Assembly (NCBI GenBank): GCA_035629175.1 | Contig: DASPIL010000074.1 | Span: forward strand, 1-33,651 | DNA: 33,651 nucleotides | Origin: Verrucomicrobiia bacterium | Lineage (GTDB): Bacteria > Verrucomicrobiota > Verrucomicrobiia > Limisphaerales > DASXHY01 | Direction of reading: 5' to 3' | In this document: one piece after another, positions 26,796-33,651 of the stretch | Position numbering within the stretch: position 1 is the stretch's first letter | Layout of the letters: each line of letters begins with the position of its first letter | Position numbers and translations under genes: made by a program | Notes under the pieces: generated by a model | Databases searched by the model: none | What the model saw: the letters and a program-made list of their open reading frames with translations, nothing else | Told to the model about the DNA's origin: nothing

Positions 26796-29700
26796 GGTCC
26801 CAGCAGCACGCGATAGAATCGCGACGGATCGCTCAGTGATGAATCTGTGAATTCGAGCGGCAGCGCAGGCGAGTTCGTGCTGAACAGCGTTGTCCAGTCC
26901 ACCAGGTTTGTTGAACTCTGCACGGCGTAGTCGGGACCCCCATCTCCGTCCACGCGCAATGTCAGCGACGTGCCTGTCCAATTCACAGCGGTCAACTGCG
27001 GCGCTGCCAGCGGGTTGATGACAACGTTGAAGGTTTGCGTTGCGGCGAGACTGGGCGTGCCATTGTCCGCAACCCGAACTGAAACGGGTTGAATCGTACC
27101 CGCGTGCGCCACCGCGGGCCGCCATGTAAAAACCCCCGTGTTGCTGTCCAACGACGCTCCGGCGGGTCCGGCCAACAACGTAAACGTCAGCATTTGCCAT
27201 GGCAGATTCACGTCCGCCGCGAGGTTCGTCACGACAACGTTGACGCCCACATTCACGGTTGCATCGGAAATCTGCGACAATGTCGGGGCCGCGTTGGCAG
27301 GGACCATGGCGGCAATTTCAGCAGCGGCGAGAGGGCGCGAGTAAATGGCAATGCTATCCAGTGCGCCGCGGAACATCGGTTGCGCGGGATCAGCGCCGCG
27401 CGCAAGGTATTGGTGCGGAGTTGCAGTTGCCGTATTCGGCGCATTCAAGGCGTCGGGCGCAACAGGGATTTCACCCTCGTCCTGCAGCACGCCGTTCATA
27501 AACAGGCGGCCCGTGGTGCCGTCGGATAACGTCACGACAACATGCGTCCAATTTCCTGGAACCAAAGCCGCGGCGGCAGTGAGCGTGTGCTCGACACCTG
27601 AGTGACGCAGGATAAAACGCGCGCGCCCCGAGCCGTCGTCGGGCGTCAAAAACATCGCGTTGGTTGCCGCGGATCCAAAATGCCAGACGGGTTGGTTGGA
27701 CTCGCCACCATTCCATCGAACCCACGCCGTAATCGTCATTTCCTTCAGGTCCGACAAGGAGCGATCCAGGACAACATATTGGTTCGTCCCGCTGAATAAC
27801 ATCGCTCCCACGCGTCCGCTTTCGGACAAGCGCCAGGAAGGACTCCCAATGAGGTAGGCGTCTGTGACACCAATCTGGTCGCGCGTCATGGGGCCGCTGG
27901 CTGAAGCGAATTCATAGGCGGCGAACTGCCGCTCGGGCGCAGTGCGCACCCAATTGTTCGGGACGCCCGTGAACGGCAGATGCCCAAAGGCGAAGCCGTT
28001 GGTCACAGCGCGGCCTGCCTGGAAATCGCCGTCGATCACGCCCCACCCGGCAACGTATCCGCCTTCCAGAATCGCTGAACCTTTTGCAACGCCCCAATTC
28101 GTCACAGACGCACCACGAATCTGCGCGCGCTCCAGCACCCTGGCAAAGTCACCAATGACAGAACCGCCACTCACAACCGCCCAATCCCGAACCTTGGCAT
28201 TGTCGCGGATGACCGCTGAATTCATGACAAGCGCGTGTCCACTCACCACGCCGTTGTTAGTCACCGTTGCGGAATCGCGAACAACGGCAAAATCTTCCAC
28301 GCGCGCATTGCCTCGGACCCGCGCGTTGTTGAGCACCCTCGCATTCGGCCCAATGTAGGCCGACGCATCAACCAGCGCGCCCGCCGAACGCCAGCCGCCG
28401 CCATTCGCGTGCTGGATCAAGCCGGACGTTCCGCCGTTGTTGGATTCCCGTGGCACTGCGCCAAACATCTGCAGCTCGTAATGCAGCCGCTGTTTGGATC
28501 CGTGGGAGCGATACGGATAAACGAGGTCGTCGAAGCCTGTGAATTGAACGCTGTTGGGCGTCCCCGCGACTGAGAGATATACGCGGTTTTCATTCGCCGC
28601 GAGCGTGACGCTGTTGCTGCCGGAATTCCAAAGCGGCGAATACCGTTCGGCACCGGAATCGGAAATGACGATGAACGCCGCGCGCCAGTCCGCGCCGCGT
28701 GTCGTGTCGGGAAGCCCCCGAAAGTTCACGGTGACTTCGCGCCCTGCTCCGATCCCCTGCGGCACCAAATCGTGAATCGCATAGGCGCCCTGCATCGGCG
28801 CCATTTCCATCGGAACCCGCCACCAGTTGATGTCATCCGCCCTCCGCACCAGGTCGGTCGTGATAAATCGACGCCACAGTGCCGGGTTCTGGGAGTTGAG
28901 TGCGTTGGTGATCGCCGCCTGATTTTCGTAATCAAACGTCAATTGCCTGCGAGCGAAGTATCCGATGATGTCCTTAACATTCGAGTGCGGGGTAAGGTTC
29001 TCGAGCGTCGTGTACATGTAAACGCCGGGAAGATTCTGTTTCCAGATCCTGGCCATCGTGCCGAATCCCAGGTCCGTCAACGCATCCGGATTTTCGTCGA
29101 GATACAGGAAAAAGGGCCACGACAGATAGTAGTCCCGGCCGTGCGCCACGGTCATGTGCGCGCTGTGGATGTAGTTCGCATCAATGCCGCTGTCGTTTGG
29201 AAACAGGTTCCTATAGAACGTGATCCACAATTCTCGCCCATAGTTCGCCTGGCCTTCCGACCAGGTTCCATCCACGGCCTGGCCGCCATCACGCTGATGA
29301 AACTGGAACACGTGCATGAGCTCGTGGGGTATCACCCACGAAGGCGGGTCCATCCGAAGCCCGTCAGGAGTGATATTGATGTATCCGAACTGCGTGTTTC
29401 CGTCGCCTCCGGCCCAATAACCGCTGTGCCAGGTGATCATGTTCACCTTGTATTTGCTGCCATTGCGATTGGCGGGATTCCACGATTCAGCAGGTTCGCG
29501 GTATCCAAGATGGTTCACGTACACCTGCCACGTCTCCTCCAGGTTGCGCAGTGTCCATTCAGGCATGTTCACATTCCACGACGCGTGCGATGCGACAGTC
29601 GAATCCCACAGGAATCGAAAGTGTTTCGACTCCATCGACATTACTGTCCGCCCGAATGTGTTCGCCGCGCCCGGAGCGGGACATTCCGTGCTGTAGCGTG

Positions 29701-31381
29701 GGAGGTAGGCGTCGCCGGTGATGTCGCCGGCACGAACGTATCCGACGGCAAACTCCTGGCCCGCCGATGCAGCATTGCCCAGGGGATCGATTCTCAAATC
29801 GCGCAATGTGGCGCGCCAGGAACGTTCAAGTCCGAGCTCAAGTCGATACACGTGCAAGGCGCCGTCCTTGGGGATGAGCGAGTTGGGAATCGTCAGCGCT
29901 CGTGTTGCATTGATGCCGGGCGCAGTCGTGACCCCGTAATAGATCTGAATATTTCCACTGAACGCCGAAGGCACCTGCAGTTGCAATTCCAGGAAGTCGT
30001 TAAATCCAAGATTCAGGTTCGGGCCGTTTGCGAAGTTCAGGCGCGACAGTTGTGGATGACTGCCGCTCGCCGCCCCGCTCAGCACGCCATTCGTCACGGT
30101 CGCGCTGGCGATCCCAGCCATGGTCCAGCCTGCCAAAGCACCATTCGTCTCCCAACTTGCAAGAATCACGAAATTGGTCAACGGCGGCGAAACGGGATCG
30201 ACAACGATGTTGCTTGGCGACCCGTTGGCTGCGTTGTTCGCAACAATAAAAGTCGCTATCGCCGGAATGGCTGAGTAGGCGCGGGCATTGCCGTCACCCG
30301 AAAACGCATACGCTGCGACATGACACGTTGCGCCCGCGGGAAGGTTCGTGAGTTCGGCGTTCGTTCCCGCGCCCGAGTAGACGACATAGGCATTCGTCGC
30401 CAGCAACCGTTCGCCTGCGCCGAAGCTCGGATCACCCGCATACACAAAGCCGTCCACGGGCCGTTGCTTCAGAAGGCTGGATCCCGTCCAGATTGTCACC
30501 AGCGTTCCTGCGCTCGCTGCATCGGGATTCCATGAGATCGTCGCGTTGCGATTCGTTCCCGTGACGACATCGACGCTCGTGACGGGATTGGGAGCGACGC
30601 TGACGGAATCGATGTTCGTTGCAGTCAGGCTGAAGTCGCTGAACCTGGCTTCGCGCGCAGTGTCACTGAACGTGGCGTGGACCAATCCAACCTGCAGGGG
30701 CAAGCCTGCGAAGTCGGCGCGGCGAATGACCGTGCCGCTGATTGGCGCGGGAAAGTTGACGAGTTGCCAGGGATCGCCCGCGTTGGCGCGTTGATAGAAG
30801 TGAAAGTTGGTTCCATTCACTCGATCGATGCGAAGCCAGTAATTGTTGTTGGGAAATCCGCCCGGGTTCACCTGCGTTGTCGCGCCGTTCACCTGGTTCC
30901 GCAAGTAATTCGGGAAATTGAACTGGTCGAATCGCGTCCACGATAAGAAATCTTCACTGCCTCCCAGTGGATTGCCTCCGTCAGAAAACGCCCGCACCTG
31001 CAGGCCCGCCGTATTGAAACTGTTGTTGTCGAATGGCGTGACAACGCGGACTGAGACCGAGAAGTCACCCGGCATCACCTTGTAGAGGAAGAATCCGTCG
31101 TCATCGGCGTGCTCCCACGCAGTCCCTGTCGATTGCACCGACAACACCCCGCTGGCAGTGATGTTCGCATCGAGCTTCAACGTGGCGCCAGGACCTCCGC
31201 CGCCCACGCCCGAGTTCGAAAACTCGCCAGCGCCGAGATACACGCCATCCCAGATTGTCCCGGAAATTCCGGTGCTGAGATAATCGATGGTGGAATTGAA
31301 GTTGTCCGAAAGCGTTGCGGCTTTTGCAGCAATGGATGTCAGGCACAAAGCGAGGGCGACCTTTGCAAACGGCATGTTCAT
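26792..31381 (-). CDS. Large secreted multidomain protein: gluzincin-like protease, beta-helix repeats and LamG
   Basis: 1529 residues. Signal peptide MNMPFAKVALALCLTSIAAKA. Residues about 23-255 look like a jelly-roll (concanavalin/DUF1349-like) domain, then a fibronectin-like stretch. A protease-like domain (about 570-960, reminiscent of DUF6055) has HELMH (H686, E687, H690) and WSEGQANY with E709, the HExxH...E pattern of gluzincins. Residues about 990-1125 are short repeats (VLNNARVRGNARVEDFAVV type), predicted left-handed beta-helix. LamG follows (about 1150-1360), then an Ig/cadherin-like domain and a C-terminal domain ending NLVDWTTLF...RFYRVLLGP, common in Verrucomicrobiota exported proteins. 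Probably extracellular or cell-surface, degrading or binding a polymer; substrate unknown. Confidence 0.85.
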   Translation of the reverse strand: MNMPFAKVALALCLTSIAAKAATLSDNFNSTIDYLSTGISGTIWDGVYLGAGEFSNSGVGGGGPGATLKLDANITASGVLSVQSTGTAWEHADDDGFFLYKVMPGDFSVSVRVVTPFDNNSFNTAGLQVRAFSDGGNPLGGSEDFLSWTRFDQFNFPNYLRNQVNGATTQVNPGGFPNNNYWLRIDRVNGTNFHFYQRANAGDPWQLVNFPAPISGTVIRRADFAGLPLQVGLVHATFSDTAREARFSDFSLTATNIDSVSVAPNPVTSVDVVTGTNRNATISWNPDAASAGTLVTIWTGSSLLKQRPVDGFVYAGDPSFGAGERLLATNAYVVYSGAGTNAELTNLPAGATCHVAAYAFSGDGNARAYSAIPAIATFIVANNAANGSPSNIVVDPVSPPLTNFVILASWETNGALAGWTMAGIASATVTNGVLSGAASGSHPQLSRLNFANGPNLNLGFNDFLELQLQVPSAFSGNIQIYYGVTTAPGINATRALTIPNSLIPKDGALHVYRLELGLERSWRATLRDLRIDPLGNAASAGQEFAVGYVRAGDITGDAYLPRYSTECPAPGAANTFGRTVMSMESKHFRFLWDSTVASHASWNVNMPEWTLRNLEETWQVYVNHLGYREPAESWNPANRNGSKYKVNMITWHSGYWAGGDGNTQFGYINITPDGLRMDPPSWVIPHELMHVFQFHQRDGGQAVDGTWSEGQANYGRELWITFYRNLFPNDSGIDANYIHSAHMTVAHGRDYYLSWPFFLYLDENPDALTDLGFGTMARIWKQNLPGVYMYTTLENLTPHSNVKDIIGYFARRQLTFDYENQAAITNALNSQNPALWRRFITTDLVRRADDINWWRVPMEMAPMQGAYAIHDLVPQGIGAGREVTVNFRGLPDTTRGADWRAAFIVISDSGAERYSPLWNSGSNSVTLAANENRVYLSVAGTPNSVQFTGFDDLVYPYRSHGSKQRLHYELQMFGAVPRESNNGGTSGLIQHANGGGWRSAGALVDASAYIGPNARVLNNARVRGNARVEDFAVVRDSATVTNNGVVSGHALVMNSAVIRDNAKVRDWAVVSGGSVIGDFARVLERAQIRGASVTNWGVAKGSAILEGGYVAGWGVIDGDFQAGRAVTNGFAFGHLPFTGVPNNWVRTAPERQFAAYEFASASGPMTRDQIGVTDAYLIGSPSWRLSESGRVGAMLFSGTNQYVVLDRSLSDLKEMTITAWVRWNGGESNQPVWHFGSAATNAMFLTPDDGSGRARFILRHSGVEHTLTAAAALVPGNWTHVVVTLSDGTTGRLFMNGVLQDEGEIPVAPDALNAPNTATATPHQYLARGADPAQPMFRGALDSIAIYSRPLAAAEIAAMVPANAAPTLSQISDATVNVGVNVVVTNLAADVNLPWQMLTFTLLAGPAGASLDSNTGVFTWRPAVAHAGTIQPVSVRVADNGTPSLAATQTFNVVINPLAAPQLTAVNWTGTSLTLRVDGDGGPDYAVQSSTNLVDWTTLFSTNSPALPLEFTDSSLSDPSRFYRVLLGP

Positions 31382-31777
31382 TCTGGTGTCCGAAATGGTG
31401 ACCGCGGGTTCAGGTCATCATCGTCGAGCACGAGAATGTATCAGCCCATAGGGGTCATGCACGTCTGCATGCTGCAAAACCACAGCCGCTCCAGCGCCAA
31501 GGACTGCATAAGGGATAGCGACACATGGGAATCACGGATGAGATACGAATCAGTGTTCACAGCCTCCACCTTTTTCGTGTGGTTCGTGTGGTTCGTGGTT
31601 GCCTCGCCTCTTCGGATGCCGCGATGAAGGTACTTTGTTAACTGCGGTCATCGCCCTCATCTGCGGCAGACGTTGCTTGCCCACGCTGCCTTTACCCCAG
31701 CGGTCTTGCTGCCGCCACCTCCGCTCAGCTGCGGGGGTTGGACCCGCAGTTTGCTGCCTCTCAACCACTCTCGCTCT
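31382..31777. other. Intergenic region with a small tandem repeat
   Basis: 396 bases between two minus-strand genes; no credible gene seen. A 9-base unit TTCGTGTGG occurs twice in tandem plus a partial third copy (31574-31598), and a palindrome CATGCA-CGTC-TGCATG stands at 31456-31471. The right part (31620-31777) is compositionally like the upstream coding DNA, but frames there are short and low complexity. No terminator was identified after the YsnF-like gene. Confidence 0.45.
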
Positions 31778-33127
31778 TCAGCGGTCGCTCTGCCGCTTGC
31801 TGCGTGGAACCTCCTCGCTCTCGCGCATCCCCGACCCTGCCCTCCTGCCAGTCCCCGTTCGTCGCGCTTCCCCGGTTTCTTCTATTTCCACATCTTCGCG
31901 TCGAACTTCCTCCGAGACCTGCTGTTCGTCCGTGCGCGCCTGTTTGCGCACCCGAACCTCCTCGCGCACATGTGTCTGCTTCTCCACCACCGCCTCCTCG
32001 CGTCGCAAAGGAATGTAGATTTCCTTGTCCGAAAACTCCGTTGTCGCCGCGCCTGATTCCGTGGCCGGCACGCGTTCAATCACGATTTCCTCGCGCTTGA
32101 GCTGGACCGGCTGGTTGACAGTTTCGGTGCGAACAACCTTGCGCAACCGTACTCCGCCGACTTCGACCTCGCGCTTTCCGATCTTCACATCTTCCTGCGC
32201 CAGCTTGATCGTGCGTTCGTCGCCTGCTCGTTGCTGTGTCGTGTTTTGCCCACTCGTCATCGTCCCCTGCGTCTGCGCCCGTTGCTGGGTCGCACCCGTC
32301 CGTTGGGCAGTCGCCAGGCCATAGTAGGAATAGATCGTTTGTTCGTCGTTTACCTGGATGTCGGCATCTGCATCAAACGCGGGGGCGTCCTTCACCCGAT
32401 CCTTCCCATAGGGCAAGCGGATCCGCTTATCGCGCTCATTGACGTTCACTTGCTGCGCAGGCACGACATGGTTCTTGCCAAAGAACCAGCCAGTGCGGAC
32501 GCCTATGAACGCGGGCTCACCCTGGTGATCGGACCAAAGACATTCCAGCGTTCCAATCTTGTCGTTGTTCTGATCGACAACGTCGTAGCCGATGTACTTG
32601 CTCAGGTCGCGATCGAAGCGTGACCACGCAGCACGCGTTGCATGACGGGCTTGATCCCAGGACAGACGCGACTTGCCGTAGTTCTTCTCATACTCGCGGC
32701 GAAGATCGGGTTCCGCCTGGTCGTAGGTTCTGCCCTGGCTGCCGTAGAGACCCCAGCCTTCGTATCCCGTCCGATACGCACCCTGGTAATCGTCATACGT
32801 GTAATCCTTGTTGTAATAGGGTTCACGCTGGTACTGCTCGCGCCAATACGCGTCCTCTTGTGTGGGGTTCACGCGTTCGGCGATGCCTTTTCCGATCAAG
32901 CCGCCCGCCACCGCGCCAACCGCTGCGCCTGCCACAGTTCCGATGGGACCGCCGATACCGGTGCCTGCTGCGGCTCCAGCCAATGCTGCTGCTCCCGCGC
33001 CGCCTGCCGCGCCTCCCGCCGCAGCCCCGAGCCCGGTGCCAACCGGATGTGCGCCCGGCGCGCCGGAGATCGGATCACGGTTTTCGTCATCACCACGTCG
33101 TTGATTGCTTCGATTTTTCTCTGCCAT
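31778..33127 (-). CDS. YsnF-like stress protein: glycine zipper, PRC-barrel, DUF2382
   Basis: 449 residues. The polar N-terminus (1-25) is followed by a Gly/Ala-rich glycine-zipper segment (about 28-82), as in membrane-associated Gly-zipper proteins. A Tyr/Asp-rich linker leads to a PRC-barrel (about 175-260; KYIGYDVVDQNNDKIGTLE, then FIGVRTGWFFGKNHVVPA) and a DUF2382 region (about 305-410; LAQEDVKIGKREVEVGG, then IYIPLRREEAVVEK) of repeated charged strands. The C-terminus is Arg/Glu rich. PRC-barrel plus DUF2382 is the layout of B. subtilis YsnF-type general stress proteins; addition of a glycine zipper is common in desiccation- or radiation-tolerant bacteria. Biochemical role unknown. AAAGG lies about seven bases before the ATG. 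Divergent from cobA. Confidence 0.85.
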   Translation of the reverse strand: MAEKNRSNQRRGDDENRDPISGAPGAHPVGTGLGAAAGGAAGGAGAAALAGAAAGTGIGGPIGTVAGAAVGAVAGGLIGKGIAERVNPTQEDAYWREQYQREPYYNKDYTYDDYQGAYRTGYEGWGLYGSQGRTYDQAEPDLRREYEKNYGKSRLSWDQARHATRAAWSRFDRDLSKYIGYDVVDQNNDKIGTLECLWSDHQGEPAFIGVRTGWFFGKNHVVPAQQVNVNERDKRIRLPYGKDRVKDAPAFDADADIQVNDEQTIYSYYGLATAQRTGATQQRAQTQGTMTSGQNTTQQRAGDERTIKLAQEDVKIGKREVEVGGVRLRKVVRTETVNQPVQLKREEIVIERVPATESGAATTEFSDKEIYIPLRREEAVVEKQTHVREEVRVRKQARTDEQQVSEEVRREDVEIEETGEARRTGTGRRAGSGMRESEEVPRSKRQSDR

Positions 33128-33282
33128 AAAATGCCTTTCGTTTTGGTCCCGCTTAAGTCAGTCACGGGGCCCGCAAACTCTACTGGGGCGATGACCCAAA
33201 ATCCGGGACAGTTCATATCCCAACAACAACCCGCGTCGTGGCGCGCATTGCTCCAGCGCGCCGCAGCCACTAAGCTTCGCGC

Positions 33283-33651
33283 GTGAATTTGAAAGGTATT
33301 GTTTATCTGGTGGGAGCGGGACCGGGTGATGCCGGATTGCTCACGTTGCGAGGAGCCGAACTGTTGCGGCAGGCTGACGTCGTCATCTACGACATGCTCG
33401 TCAATCCCGAACTCTTGCGTCTCGCGCGGCCGGCCGCGGAACTGATTCCGCGCGGAAGCCGCGGCGAAACTGACGCTTTGTCGCAGGCCGATTTGAATTT
33501 GCTCCTCGTCCGCAAGGCGCAGGAAGGCAAGCGCGTGGTGCGGTTGAAGGGTGGCGACCCGTACGTGTTCGGCCGAGGAGCGGAGGAAGCGGAAGAACTC
33601 GTGGCTGCCGGCATTCCTTTCGAGGTGGTGCCCGGCGTCTCGTCCATTGCT
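33283..33651 (+). CDS. cobA: Uroporphyrinogen-III C-methyltransferase (partial, cut by window end)
   Basis: The first 123 codons are visible, starting at GTG 33283. The SAM-binding motif [18 protein letters not shown] (GAGPGD at 11-16), [29 protein letters not shown] (about 87-102) and VVPGVSS are the signature of the SUMT family. The enzyme methylates uroporphyrinogen III twice to precorrin-2, leading to siroheme or cobalamin. The C-terminus is outside the window, so a fusion to uroporphyrinogen-III synthase (HemD), frequent in this phylum, cannot be checked. The 155-base gap to the divergent YsnF-like gene should carry both promoters. Confidence 0.93.
   Translation, partial: MNLKGIVYLVGAGPGDAGLLTLRGAELLRQADVVIYDMLVNPELLRLARPAAELIPRGSRGETDALSQADLNLLLVRKAQEGKRVVRLKGGDPYVFGRGAEEAEELVAAGIPFEVVPGVSSIA

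Noticed and set aside
28772-30274. 500-codon plus-strand frame opposite the large secreted protein
   Set aside because: Composition typical of an antisense shadow of high-GC coding DNA; the minus-strand reading has a signal peptide, HExxH site and LamG.

Overview
The window reads as a GC-rich chromosomal segment of a Verrucomicrobiota member, probably from the Pedosphaera/Limisphaera side of the phylum. The evidence is the C-terminal 'FYRV' ending of the large secreted protein, the long form of IspG, the small cysteine-poor rpsR-rpmG-dksA block, and dispersed palindromic intergenic repeats. Species identity cannot be fixed from sequence reading alone. Almost all of the window is ordinary core genome, tightly packed in same-strand runs.

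Layout. Positions 1-108 carry what looks like the 5' end of a minus-strand group II intron, cut by the window edge. It sits directly behind a stem-loop of a roughly 164-bp dispersed element (111-273), whose second, intron-free copy lies at 25743-25906. Two small unknown genes follow. Next is a long minus-strand run: tandem GH43 glycosidase, maf, folK, dapB, dapA, SUI1/yciH, a Fur-family regulator and a ZIP metal transporter. A second minus-strand block holds rpsR, rpmG and a DksA-like gene, followed by folE2. A plus-strand block (9985-16307) has a large hybrid histidine kinase, a REC-HPt-REC partner, a HIT protein, phoH, ybeY and recO. The minus-strand block 16390-25535 holds ispG, rseP, dxr, cdsA, pfk, uppS and purA, which covers isoprenoid supply, undecaprenyl and phospholipid synthesis, and envelope proteolysis. 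A PHP-family phosphatase, a 1529-residue secreted metalloprotease/LamG protein, a YsnF-like stress protein and the start of a cobA-type methyltransferase close the window.

Main point of interest. A candidate zinc-economy neighbourhood spans about 6.3-9.7 kb. It has a Zur/Fur-like regulator translationally coupled to a histidine-rich ZIP transporter. A perfect 23-bp inverted repeat (11-1-11) lies just upstream of the transporter. Next to it are a cysteine-free S18, an L33 without its CXXC pairs, a DksA homologue that has lost three of its four zinc cysteines, and FolE2, the alternative GTP cyclohydrolase typical of zinc-starvation regulons. A 10-base match to one arm of the operator lies upstream of folE2.

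Other points worth checking are a consensus promoter followed by an intrinsic terminator inside the purA leader (possible attenuator or small RNA), the apparent class C group II intron using a repeat stem-loop as target, and a small unknown gene with a perfect Shine-Dalgarno sequence.
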